From the NCBI GenBank assembly GCA_023807065.1, contig JAJJLU010003469.1:34634-98633 (forward strand): 64,000 nt of DNA, written 5' to 3'. This stretch comes from Isotricha intestinalis (lineage: Eukaryota > Ciliophora > Litostomatea > Vestibuliferida > Isotrichidae). The notes beneath the pieces are model-generated. The model had not been told where the DNA came from. It saw nothing but the letters and a program-made list of their open reading frames with translations, and did not search any database. The position numbers and the translations under genes were made by a program. Positions 1 through 8,877 of the stretch are shown piece by piece. Every line of letters begins with the position of its first letter. The first letter of the stretch is position 1.

Positions 1-1
1 A

Positions 2-1249
2 AATGAAAATATAGAAATGTGGAATAAAGCAATTGATTCATCAAAGAAAGGAAAAGAATTAATGAGTGTAAGGAAAATAATAAATGATATTCCTCCTGTG
101 ATTCTTCCAAGAGAAGATAGTTTAAGAAGAATATTAGATCTTGATTATAATGATACTATTAGTCCAATTCCCATTGTTCCTGATTTATTTACTAATTTAC
201 AAGATATTTATAATCAACAACATGATGATTATAAGAAAGTTCAAGAAATGTATAATCAAATTAGAGAATCTAGAAGATCTAGTAAATTATCAGGAGTTTC
301 TCAAAATGATGGAGCAAGTCAAGGAAGTAAAAAATCTAAGAAAAGTAAAATAAGTAATAATGGTGAAAATATTGAAGAAAATAATAATAATGAAAATGAT
401 AATGGATCTAAAAAAAATAATAATGAAGATAATGGATCAAAAAAAAGTGGAAGTAAAAAAGATAATATTTCTCAATCAGGAAGTAAAAAAGATAATATTT
501 CTCAATCAGGCAGTAAAAAAGATAATATATCTCAAAGTGGAAGTAAAAAAGACAATGTATCTCAATCAGGCAGTAAAAAAGATAATATATCTCAATCAGG
601 TAGTAAGAAAGATAATATATCCCAATCAGGAAGTAAAAAAGATAATATATCCCAATCAGGAAGTAAAAAAGATAATATATCCCAATCAGGAAGTAAAAAA
701 GATAATATATCTCAAAGTGGAAGTAAAAAAGATAATATATCTCAAAGTGGAAGTAAAAAAGATAATATTTCTCAAAGTGGAAGTAAAAAAGATAATATTT
801 CTCAAAGTGGAAGTAAAAAAGACAATATATCTCAAAATAATGATAATAATGAAAACAATTCAGAAAACAATCTAAGTCAAAAATCAAAAAAAAATGAAAA
901 TGAAAATGAAGACAATCAATCAGAAAATAATGAAAGTCAAAAATCAAAAAAGAATATGAATGAATCTAATAATTTAAATTCAGGAGAATATAATAATAAT
1001 GAAAATAATAACAATGAAGAAGAAGAACCAAAAATAAATGACAATGACAATGAAAATGAAAGTGAAGAAGAAGAAGAAAAAAAAGATGATAACAAAAGAA
1101 ATGAAAATAATATGAATAATGAGGATTTCTTAGATTATAAAGACGAAGAAGAAGAAGAATCAGAAAACATTGATGATAAATATAGTGGAGGTGAATTAAA
1201 AAAAGATCCTGATGTTTCTAAAAAAGATCTTTCTGCTTTTAATAAATAA
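2..1249 (+). CDS. Ser/Lys/Asn-rich decapeptide-repeat protein (5' end missing)
   Basis: The frame is open to the left edge (NENIE precedes the first Met at base 17), so the true start probably lies outside the window. After about 95 residues of ordinary sequence the protein becomes low-complexity. A KKSKKSK cluster is followed by 13 tandem copies of the decapeptide SGSKKDNISQ (one copy has V for I), then Asn/Glu/Lys-rich sequence with acidic runs such as EEEEPK and ESEEEEEKK, ending in SAFNK-TAA. No catalytic domain, membrane segment or signal peptide is visible. The repeats are basic and hydrophilic and should be disordered. I do not recognise the family; a scaffold or cytoskeleton-associated role would be a guess. 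Confidence 0.75.
   Translation, partial: NENIEMWNKAIDSSKKGKELMSVRKIINDIPPVILPREDSLRRILDLDYNDTISPIPIVPDLFTNLQDIYNQQHDDYKKVQEMYNQIRESRRSSKLSGVSQNDGASQGSKKSKKSKISNNGENIEENNNNENDNGSKKNNNEDNGSKKSGSKKDNISQSGSKKDNISQSGSKKDNISQSGSKKDNVSQSGSKKDNISQSGSKKDNISQSGSKKDNISQSGSKKDNISQSGSKKDNISQSGSKKDNISQSGSKKDNISQSGSKKDNISQSGSKKDNISQNNDNNENNSENNLSQKSKKNENENEDNQSENNESQKSKKNMNESNNLNSGEYNNNENNNNEEEEPKINDNDNENESEEEEEKKDDNKRNENNMNNEDFLDYKDEEEEESENIDDKYSGGELKKDPDVSKKDLSAFNK
446..835 (+). repeat. 13 x 30-bp in-frame coding minisatellite
   Basis: Thirteen tandem 30-bp units encode SGSKKDNISQ and stay in frame throughout. Units differ mostly at synonymous positions (AGT GGA / TCA GGA / TCA GGC / TCA GGT; ATT TCT / ATA TCT / ATA TCC). 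Neighbouring units share the same variants, which suggests recent unit-by-unit duplication. Confidence 0.95.
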
Positions 1250-1363
1250 TTAAAATTAAATTAATTAATTGAATTTATATATTTCACAATAAAATATATT
1301 GAAATTAATTCTATTTTTTATAAAAAAAATTCAAAGGGAAAAAAATAAAAAGAAAAAAAATTA

Positions 1364-1852
1364 ATGGACAGAGCTCAAGAATATTATTCCTTAGTTAAAC
1401 TTCCATATAAAATAATAAGAACAAGAAATGATCTTTATTATCCAATAGTAAATCCAAATGTAATAAGAAGAGATTTTTCATTTAGAGAAGATAAAATAAT
1501 TCAACAAAGTGTAATTTTAGATGTAGGAGAAACACTTTTAATATCAAAAATTCATATTCAACCTTCACATCCTAAAATAATAAAACTAGAAATTTCAGAA
1601 AAATTAAATAAAGATAGTTTCATTACTTTAGAAAGTGAATTAGAAGTAATTGGAGGAAAATTAAGAGTTGTTAATCTTGGTTCTTTACCTTGTAGATATT
1701 TAAAAATTACTTATTTAAAAGGATGTCCTATTATGGATTATAATACAGTTGAATTATATGGAATGCATGTTGAAGATATTCAAGCTAAATTAACTGAAGA
1801 TGCTAAAAATATTCTTTATGAAAAATCTTATAATTTTATTTATAACAGTTAA
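1364..1852 (+). CDS. Small conserved-looking protein, possible F5/8C (galactose-binding-like) beta-sandwich
   Basis: 162 residues with little low complexity, unlike most neighbours, so probably a compact folded domain. The second half alternates hydrophobic strands and loops (KIHIQPSHPKIIKLEIS, then RVVNLGSLPCRYLKITYLKG, then NTVELYGMHV). The order 'RYLKI... - NTVELYG' resembles the last strands of F5/8 type C / galactose-binding-like domains, a fold also used by ciliary proteins such as IFT25 and CEP104. That assignment is inferred from pattern only. The start follows a long A-run and there is no alternative upstream Met in frame. It converges with the EF-hand gene at 2011-2481. Confidence 0.7.
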   Translation: MDRAQEYYSLVKLPYKIIRTRNDLYYPIVNPNVIRRDFSFREDKIIQQSVILDVGETLLISKIHIQPSHPKIIKLEISEKLNKDSFITLESELEVIGGKLRVVNLGSLPCRYLKITYLKGCPIMDYNTVELYGMHVEDIQAKLTEDAKNILYEKSYNFIYNS

Positions 1853-2010
1853 AATATCATTTTTAAAAACAATATATTATTTAATTTTTAATATTATAAA
1901 ATAAATAATTTAAATTACTTCATAAAAAAAGCAAAAAAGAAAAAAAAAAAATTATTAAAAAAAAAAGCAAGTAAAAAATTCTTAAATAAAAATAATAAAA
2001 AATCCAATAT

Positions 2011-2481
2011 TTATTGTTCAACCCAATAATCAACATAAGTAGTATAAGTGATTTTATCATCTTTCTTATAATTAGGATTATTAACAACTTCATCGATTTC
2101 TTCAGGTTTTAAATTACTTCCCATTTCTTCAAGAACATATCTTAATTCTTCATCACCAATAGTTCCTCTTTTCTCTCTATCTAAAGTATTAAAAGCATCA
2201 AGAACAAAATTAGGATCTTTCATAAATTTCATTAATTCAAGAAATCCTTCTGAATCTAAAGGCTCAAAATCTCTTCCCATTGCTAAAGTAGCATCATAAA
2301 TATCTTCTTCTGTGTAATCTTCTTTTGATGCTTCTACTGCATCTATTAATGAATCATATGGAACTTTTCCTCCTTTTGCTACTGAGTTAAATCCACGGGT
2401 GTAACGATCTACTTGTTCATCGTTTAATTCTCCTGAAGGAGATGATGAAGGCTTTTTTGCTGATGTTGCTGGTTTTGGCAT
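2011..2481 (-). CDS. EF-hand protein of the calmodulin / myosin-light-chain type with degenerate loops
   Basis: 156 residues. A Pro/Ser/Lys-rich N-terminal tail (about residues 1-18) is followed by a four-helix-pair layout like calmodulin or an essential light chain. The best loop is DREKRGTIGDEE near residue 102, which keeps positions 1 and 12 and the central Gly but has poor side chains at positions 3 and 5. The other loops lack the DxDxDG pattern. It is therefore more likely a structural light-chain-like protein than a strong Ca2+ sensor. It ends in VDYWVEQ, similar to the C-terminus of the other EF-hand protein at 5763-6230 (QFWQEQ). It is transcribed divergently from the gene at 2683. 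Confidence 0.85.
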   Translation of the reverse strand: MPKPATSAKKPSSSPSGELNDEQVDRYTRGFNSVAKGGKVPYDSLIDAVEASKEDYTEEDIYDATLAMGRDFEPLDSEGFLELMKFMKDPNFVLDAFNTLDREKRGTIGDEELRYVLEEMGSNLKPEEIDEVVNNPNYKKDDKITYTTYVDYWVEQ

Positions 2482-2682
2482 TTTTTCTTTTATGTTTTTA
2501 TTTTTTTTTTTTTGGATTTTTATATTTTATTTTATTAAATTGTTAATTATTTTTTGTTTTTTTTTTTTTTCAATTTTTTAACTTTTTATTTCTTATGTTG
2601 TCGTGCTTGAAATTATTTTTTTTTTAAAATTTACTTTTTCACAAAAAATCAACTTAAGAAAGTAATAAAAAAATATAAAAAA

Positions 2683-3471
2683 ATGGAAAGCAAAAATTTC
2701 ATAAAATTAGAGCAAGAAAGACCAATAGAAGAAATAGGTGATATAAACAATAAATATTTTGATATGGATTCATATCTTCAATTAAAAGACATGTTAAAAA
2801 ATTTAAATTCTTCAAATTTAAGATTATTTGAGAAAATATTAGAAAAATTCAAAGATAAAAAAGAAGAAGAAAAAGAAGTAAATTTATTTATAAGATATTA
2901 TTTTTTCCAAATATACAACTATTTAAAAAAGGAAGAAAACATAAAAGAAACAGTGAATTATTCTTTATATTACACATTTAAATGTTTACTTCAAGTAATA
3001 TTAGATTATAATTTATTATCTTTTTTCAAAATCTCAGAATTTGATATTACAAATGAAATAAATGAATTTTCTAAAATAATAGATTTACTAGATGAAAAAA
3101 CTAAAACAGAGAAAAAGAAAAATCAAAATAGAAGAGAAAGAGCAAAAAGAAAAAAAAGAGTTAATGCTTTTAGAATTGCATGTGGACTTCCAACAGGATC
3201 AGAAATTAATGAGTTTAATGAGAAACAAAGAGAATTTAGGAAAATAACAGGATTAGATATAATAGATAAAGAAAAAAATAAATTTTATTTTAAAAATACT
3301 TCTAAACATAAAATTTATAATCAAGGAAGAACAAATAAATATTATGATTCTGATGATGAAGTTGAATTTATTGAACCTGAATTGTATGGAGGAATGATTC
3401 ATCCTCTTGGTTTACCTTCTGAAGAAGAATTAAGAGTTTTTTTAGGAAAAAAGAATAAAAATAAAATTTAA
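2683..3471 (+). CDS. Hypothetical protein with basic central segment
   Basis: 262 residues. The N-terminal ~140 residues are predicted helical (FEKILEKFKDKKEEEKEVN and a hydrophobic LLQVILDYNLLSFF stretch). Next comes a strongly basic helix (KKKNQNRRERAKRKKRVN, about residues 144-161), which could bind nucleic acid or act as a nuclear signal. The C-terminal part is less repetitive and more conserved-looking (FRIACGLPTGSEINEF, YGGMIHPLGLPSEEEL). I do not recognise the family. The ATG follows an A-rich leader, and about 200 bp separates it from the divergent EF-hand gene. Confidence 0.75.
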   Translation: MESKNFIKLEQERPIEEIGDINNKYFDMDSYLQLKDMLKNLNSSNLRLFEKILEKFKDKKEEEKEVNLFIRYYFFQIYNYLKKEENIKETVNYSLYYTFKCLLQVILDYNLLSFFKISEFDITNEINEFSKIIDLLDEKTKTEKKKNQNRRERAKRKKRVNAFRIACGLPTGSEINEFNEKQREFRKITGLDIIDKEKNKFYFKNTSKHKIYNQGRTNKYYDSDDEVEFIEPELYGGMIHPLGLPSEEELRVFLGKKNKNKI

Positions 3472-4149
3472 ACAATTTCTTTTTAATTTTTATTACTTTT
3501 ATTAATTAAAATTATTAAAAAAAATTAATGATATAAAATAGAAATAATAAAAATGTTTATTGATATAAAATTATAAAAGAATAAAGTGATGATGAAATAA
3601 ATAATTATTGTTTCTATTAATTCAGTTCTAAATAAGTTTAATGAATTAGTTTATGTATTTAAATCTTAATATCTTAGTTAAGTTTATTATTATTTCTAAC
3701 TTCCAAGAATCTTTTTTAAAACTATTTGTCGTTGAAAATTTTCTCTTTTAAATTTTATTCTATTTCTCCAATTTATTATATAGTTTATATTCATTTTTTT
3801 ATAAATGAAAGAGTTTTATTTTTATAAAATTTAAAAAATAACATTTTGAATTTTATTTTTTTATATTATTCAGATTGAAGATTTGGTATATGATAAAATA
3901 CTGATTTTTAAAATTTAAATTAAATAATAAATATAAAGTATATTTAAAACATATATATTTTTATATAAAATATATTTTTCAAAACTTCATAAAACACAAA
4001 TAATGATTTAATAATAATCATTAACATTAATATATTATAATTATCAACTATACATCATTTATATCATAATTTTTTTTTGGGAAATATTATATTTTTTGTT
4101 ATATTATATATATTAATTATGAATATTTACATGAATTTAATTAAATAAA
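3472..4149. other. Intergenic A/T-rich spacer, no feature seen
   Basis: 678 bp of A/T-rich sequence between two plus-strand genes. There is no ORF worth reporting on either strand, no tRNA-like cloverleaf and no clear repeat. Confidence 0.6.
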
Positions 4150-5589
4150 ATGCAAATTAGAAATAATAAAGAATTAATAACTAATGAAAATACAAAATTA
4201 TCAAATCAAGAAATAATAAGGAAAAATCTAAAGAAATATATAGTTTCAAAAAATAGATATAATAGATATATGATTAATCACATTATTTATAGAAGAAGAA
4301 AAACAATAGTTTCAAGATTTAAAGACCATTTAATAATGGATGATATTGGAGAATTTTTAAAAAGATTTTATAAATTTAAGGAGAGTGTAAATAGGATTCC
4401 AAAAATAGGAGAATATTATCAAACATTTTCTTTTTTTCCTCCTGTTTATTTAAATTTTGAATTTTCATTAACTTATATATTAAGAAAATATTATAAAAGA
4501 AAAAAAAAATATTTAGAATATATTGAAGACCTTAAAGATAATTTAATTGAAAAAAAGAATAATGATAATAACAATGATAATAACATTGATAATAAAAATA
4601 AGGATTTTGAATTAGTAATTAAACCTGAATTAGTAGAATCAATTATAACAAAAGATAATAAATCAGAAACATTAGAATTAACAGAATATAATAGTATAGA
4701 AAATAAAGATAAAAATTTAAGTAAAATAATAAAAGATTTATCAAGTTCAAATGAATATAAAAATAAAAAAGAATTATTAAAAGAAAAAATAAAACATTTA
4801 AAACAAACAAAGAAAATATTAGAAAAGAAATTTCATTTAAATTTAAAAAAAGAGAAAAAAAGACCATCACTCTTATTAAAAAGTGAAAAAAAAAATAAAT
4901 CAAATTATCAGAATGAAAAAATAATAAAAACAGAAGAAGGAAAAAGCGAAAGTGAAAAGTTAAAATTAACAAAAAAAATAACAGGATTAAAACTAAGTTT
5001 TAACAATTTATACAAAAGAAATTTCAACAATAAGAAAAAACATAATAATCCTTTTTTATCATTAACAGAAAGATTAATACCAACAAAATCAGATGATTTA
5101 ATAAAAGAAAAATTAGGATGGTTAAAAAAAAGTAAAATAAAAATAAAGACGAGTCAATTTATAGATTCAATAATAAATAAAAATTATTCTAATACTTCAA
5201 GAAATCAAAACAGAGTTCATTTAGTAATTAAACAAATATCAAGTCAACAATATTCTTCAAGAACAAATAGTAATGAAAGTAAATTTTTTGGAACTTCTGA
5301 TTCGAATTTAAAAAAGAAAATAAAAATAAAATTAAATATTAATAATTATAAATCTTATAAAAAAAGTAGAAATAGTTTTGGTAATATGAATAAGTTTTAT
5401 TCTAATAAAAAAATTCTTTTAACTGAAAATAATTCTAGATATCCTTCTGTTATTAGAACACATAATTCTTCTGAAAAATATTATAATATTATTGAAAAAC
5501 ATTATCGAGATAAGAAAAAAAGTTTTATTAAGAAAAAACCAATTAAAATTGAAAATATTAAAAACTTAAAAAAAAATCAAAAAAAATAA
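4150..5589 (+). CDS. Lys/Asn-rich protein with a conserved-looking N-terminal module
   Basis: 479 residues. Residues 1-130 are the structured part: a basic stretch (YNRYMINHIIYRRRKT), then SRFKDHLIMDDIGEFLKRFY and a Phe/Pro-rich FFPPVYLNFEF block ending in RKYYKRKKKY. From memory, proteins with FKDxLIxDDxxEFLKRxY followed by an FP-Y motif recur among uncharacterised ciliate proteins; that is recollection and was not searched. The remainder is Lys/Asn/Ser-rich and probably disordered, with coiled-coil tendency around residues 200-240. No catalytic motif is seen. Confidence 0.75.
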   Translation: MQIRNNKELITNENTKLSNQEIIRKNLKKYIVSKNRYNRYMINHIIYRRRKTIVSRFKDHLIMDDIGEFLKRFYKFKESVNRIPKIGEYYQTFSFFPPVYLNFEFSLTYILRKYYKRKKKYLEYIEDLKDNLIEKKNNDNNNDNNIDNKNKDFELVIKPELVESIITKDNKSETLELTEYNSIENKDKNLSKIIKDLSSSNEYKNKKELLKEKIKHLKQTKKILEKKFHLNLKKEKKRPSLLLKSEKKNKSNYQNEKIIKTEEGKSESEKLKLTKKITGLKLSFNNLYKRNFNNKKKHNNPFLSLTERLIPTKSDDLIKEKLGWLKKSKIKIKTSQFIDSIINKNYSNTSRNQNRVHLVIKQISSQQYSSRTNSNESKFFGTSDSNLKKKIKIKLNINNYKSYKKSRNSFGNMNKFYSNKKILLTENNSRYPSVIRTHNSSEKYYNIIEKHYRDKKKSFIKKKPIKIENIKNLKKNQKK

Positions 5590-5762
5590 ATTTACTTCTT
5601 TTATTCTTTATATATATTTTTCCAAAAGAAAATAAATAGTATATTTAATATAAAAGCTATTATATTATTTTTATTAAATATGAAATAATATTTAATAATT
5701 ATATAAACTTTAATAAATCTAATTAAAAAAAAATAAAAAAAAAAAAATTTAAATTTAAAAAA

Positions 5763-6230
5763 ATGTCAGATAAAAAAATAAGAATCCCAGAAGAAGTTTT
5801 ATCAGAATATAAAGATTTATTTGATTCATATGATAAAAACAAGAATGGAGAAATAGAAAGAAAAGAAATGAAAATAATATTAAAGAAATTAGGAAAAGAA
5901 GGAACTGAAGAAGAAATAGATTCAATATGGAAATCAATGAATAAAATTGAGAGTGATACTACTATTAATTTTGATGACTTTTTAACTTTTATTAAAAACT
6001 TTAATTTATCTAAAAATTCTATGTCTACTGATGATATTATTAATGCTTTTGAAATGTTTGATAAAAATCATAATGGAACTATTTCTATTAATGAGTTTAA
6101 ACATATTTTAATGGATTTAGGACAAAAATTTAGTGAAAATGAAGTTAATGAAATTATTAAAGAAATTGATTTAGATGATAATGGAAAAATTAATTATAGA
6201 GAATTTGTTCAATTTTGGCAAGAACAATAA
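5763..6230 (+). CDS. Calmodulin-like EF-hand protein
   Basis: 155 residues with four EF-hand units. Loop 1 DKNKNGEIERKE, loop 3 DKNHNGTISINE and loop 4 DLDDNGKINYRE keep acidic or amide ligands at positions 1, 3 and 5, the central Gly and the position-12 Glu, so they should bind Ca2+. Loop 2 (around NKIESDTTINFD) is degenerate. Length and spacing fit calmodulin/centrin-class sensors. It lacks the long basic N-terminus of classical centrins, and the sequence is too diverged to be calmodulin itself. Candidate partners encoded nearby are the IQ-motif proteins at 18923 and 51023, by family logic only. Confidence 0.92.
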   Translation: MSDKKIRIPEEVLSEYKDLFDSYDKNKNGEIERKEMKIILKKLGKEGTEEEIDSIWKSMNKIESDTTINFDDFLTFIKNFNLSKNSMSTDDIINAFEMFDKNHNGTISINEFKHILMDLGQKFSENEVNEIIKEIDLDDNGKINYREFVQFWQEQ

Positions 6231-6891
6231 TTACATTTTTTATATTTTTTTTTTGATTTGAAATTTAAATAATTAAATAATAATTATTTTAAAACTTCAT
6301 TAAAAAAATTCAATCATAAATTTAAAAAAAATTTTACATTTAATTTCATAAAAAAGTAGTTTCTTCATAAAAAATAAAATAATAAAGCTTTTTCTCCAAT
6401 ATAAAACTAAATAATAATTAAAGTGTATGAAGGAAAAATTAAAATATTATAGGGAAAAAAAGAATATTCAACATTTTTTTTTCAGTTTACATTTTTTATT
6501 TATTTTTCTTTTCAAATGTTTGCTTAAAATGAAATCATGAAACAGCTACAAAAAAATGCATCTAAATTTTTCTAAGAAGAATTAAAAGTAAAAAAATGAA
6601 ATGCACCATAAAATTTTCCCTTTAGAACTTTCTTTAAAATATAAAAACCAGGGAACAGCTATCAAAACATGCTTCTATTTTTTATAAGAAAAAAAAAGAG
6701 AAAATATATGATATCACAAAATTCTCCATTAAAAAAAAATAAAACTAAAATAAAATTCATTTAAATTTAAATAAAATAAATAATTTCAAAATAAGAAAAT
6801 TATATTTTCTTTTTATTATTAATATTTTAATAATAATTTAATATATAAATTATTCTTTTATAATAAACATAATAATTTATAAAAAAAAAAA
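6231..6891. other. Intergenic spacer containing a diverged direct repeat
   Basis: 661 bp without a credible ORF. It is slightly richer in G/C patches than other spacers (aaccagggaacagct, atgaaatgcacc) and carries the direct repeat listed separately. I see no tRNA or snRNA signature. Confidence 0.6.
6541..6734. repeat. Two diverged direct copies, ~113-bp period
   Basis: Copy A (about 6541-6627) and copy B (about 6654-6734) both begin AACAGCTA. They then run in parallel: CAAAA..ATGC..TCTA..TTTTT..TAAGAA, later CA..ATAAAATT.TCC. Identity is roughly 70% by eye with small indels. Copy offset is 113 bp. Confidence 0.55.
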
Positions 6892-8742
6892 ATGAAAATG
6901 GAAAAAACCAATAATGAAAAAACTGAATTATCAGATAAAACCCTTCTTCAACAATATAATAAATTAACAAAAGTTCCAATATCAATAAAAATACCAAATT
7001 CAGAAAAATCAAAACCAGAAAGTTTTGAATATATATCAAATCCTAATTTAGTTCAAAAATATAAATTAAAATCAACAGAAGATTTAAATGTAAATAATAA
7101 TAATATTCCTCAAAAAAATAGCAATTCAAATTCTATTTTTTCAACTTCAGTTTCAACAATTGATTTCAAACAAAAAAATGAAGGTTTTTATCTTCAAATG
7201 AAAATAAATGAAATAAAACAAAAAATAGAAAATTTAAAAAAAAAAATAAATAAAAAAAATCAGGATATGATAAATTTACAAGAACAATTAAAAGAAATTA
7301 AAAAAGTTAAAGGAATTAAAATAATTGAATTAGAAAATTTATTATCAAATAAAGAATCTTTAGAAGAAATTTTAAGAGTGTTTATTCAAGATATTATAAA
7401 TTTAAATTCTTTAAGAAATATTTATGAAGAAGTATATGTTAATAAAAATGAATTAATAAATTGTCCAATTCAAAAATTAATAGAAAATATAAAAAATATT
7501 TTTCAAGAATTAAAAATAACATTCAATCAACAAATAAATGATATTATAAAATCTAATTTTGAAAAGATTGATTTAATCAAAGAAGAAAATATTGAATTAT
7601 TCTTATTAGAAATTGTAGAATCTTTAAAAAAAATAATTTTAAATGATAATATAAATGAAACTCAATTAATTTTACTATTAAAATATTTAATTAAAATAAT
7701 ATATCTTGATAATAAAATCCAAGAAACTTTTAATTACATTAAAAAAAAATATAAAGAACAAAAAATAGAAACAAAAACAAAAATATCAGAATTATTAAAC
7801 TCAATTCAATTAACAGATGAAAAAATCTTAGAATTAAATAATTTATTAGAAGAATTAGAAAATAAATTAATATTATACGAGCAAAATTCTAGAAATAATA
7901 AACCAACAACAAATAAATTTAAAAAGAATTTATTATTATTAAAAGAAGATGAGTTAGAAAATCAAAATATATATTCATCATCAAGAGAAAAAGAAATAAA
8001 ACAAGATAAAGAATTATATAAATTAATAGTTCCTAATAATATTTCTACAGAATATATTAATATTCAAACTCAAACAACTCCTATTACTTCATCATCAAGA
8101 TTATATAAAAATTTTAATAAAAATAAACAATTTGATGAATCCTTTTGTTATTATAAAATTATTAATAAACTTGATAATAAATTTAATCCTTTAAATTCTA
8201 ATGATAAAACTCCTGATTTTTTAAATTATTATAAAGGATTAATTTCTATTGATTTTGCTAATAAATTATTATTACTCAATGATGAAGGAAAACAATATAA
8301 TGTTAGAAAGTTAAATTTAAAAATTAATTTTTATCAACTTTCTAATATTTTTATTAATAATATAATGAGAAATATAATTAAAGTTTATAATCTTTATTTA
8401 AAATATAATCATAAATGTCAAAGAGAAACAAGTAGAAATTCTAGTTTGAATAAATTTATTCATTTAAAAGAATTAAGTAATATTAATATGGATGATAATT
8501 TAAAAATAAAATCTGCTTTATGTAAATATTTTTCTTTTTCTCTTTTATTCAAAGATCAACTTTTAGAAATTATTTTTATGAATTTTGATGAATTTAAAAA
8601 TTGGTTTAATGGTTTAAACTTGATTGTTAATGATAATAAAAGAAATAATAGTAAAGACAAAAATGATTTAATTATTAAAAATATTTTAAGTCATCAAAAA
8701 AATAAAAGTTCAACTCTTAGATTTTTTCATAATGGAAAATAA
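6892..8742 (+). CDS. Coiled-coil protein with possible C-terminal PH-like domain
   Basis: 616 residues. Residues ~95-160 and ~240-345 form long heptad-rich coiled coils (KINEIKQKIENLKKKINKK; ELNNLLEELENKLI). The Ser/Thr-rich linker contains NIQTQTTPITSSSR. The last ~170 residues look globular: an opening strand (DFLNYYKGLISIDFANKLLLL), a long insert, then FSFSLLFKDQLLEIIFMNFD and EFKNWFNGLNLIV. That ending resembles the last strand and C-terminal helix of PH domains of the PLC type (…W..GL..L…), so lipid binding or cytoskeletal anchoring is possible but inferred. Two closely spaced Met codons start the ORF; the first follows an A-run. Confidence 0.8.
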   Translation: MKMEKTNNEKTELSDKTLLQQYNKLTKVPISIKIPNSEKSKPESFEYISNPNLVQKYKLKSTEDLNVNNNNIPQKNSNSNSIFSTSVSTIDFKQKNEGFYLQMKINEIKQKIENLKKKINKKNQDMINLQEQLKEIKKVKGIKIIELENLLSNKESLEEILRVFIQDIINLNSLRNIYEEVYVNKNELINCPIQKLIENIKNIFQELKITFNQQINDIIKSNFEKIDLIKEENIELFLLEIVESLKKIILNDNINETQLILLLKYLIKIIYLDNKIQETFNYIKKKYKEQKIETKTKISELLNSIQLTDEKILELNNLLEELENKLILYEQNSRNNKPTTNKFKKNLLLLKEDELENQNIYSSSREKEIKQDKELYKLIVPNNISTEYINIQTQTTPITSSSRLYKNFNKNKQFDESFCYYKIINKLDNKFNPLNSNDKTPDFLNYYKGLISIDFANKLLLLNDEGKQYNVRKLNLKINFYQLSNIFINNIMRNIIKVYNLYLKYNHKCQRETSRNSSLNKFIHLKELSNINMDDNLKIKSALCKYFSFSLLFKDQLLEIIFMNFDEFKNWFNGLNLIVNDNKRNNSKDKNDLIIKNILSHQKNKSSTLRFFHNGK

Positions 8743-8877
8743 AATAATTCATAAAATTATTTTATTATAAAAATAAAATTTAAAAAAAGTAATTTTGAGT
8801 TAAGTATTTAATTATTTTTTAATTTTATTCAAATCAAATATTATATTTTTAAAATCATTTAAAAAATTTAAAAATAA

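Noticed and set aside
408..947. 179-residue minus-strand frame across the decapeptide repeats
   Set aside because: It is the reverse shadow of the repeat (Tyr/Phe/Leu/Ile/His runs); the plus frame is longer, continuous beyond the repeat and compositionally coherent.
5700..5762. A-rich leaders before many start codons as ribosome-binding signals
   Set aside because: They are common A/T leader sequence in this genome and I see no defined motif; not listed as sites.
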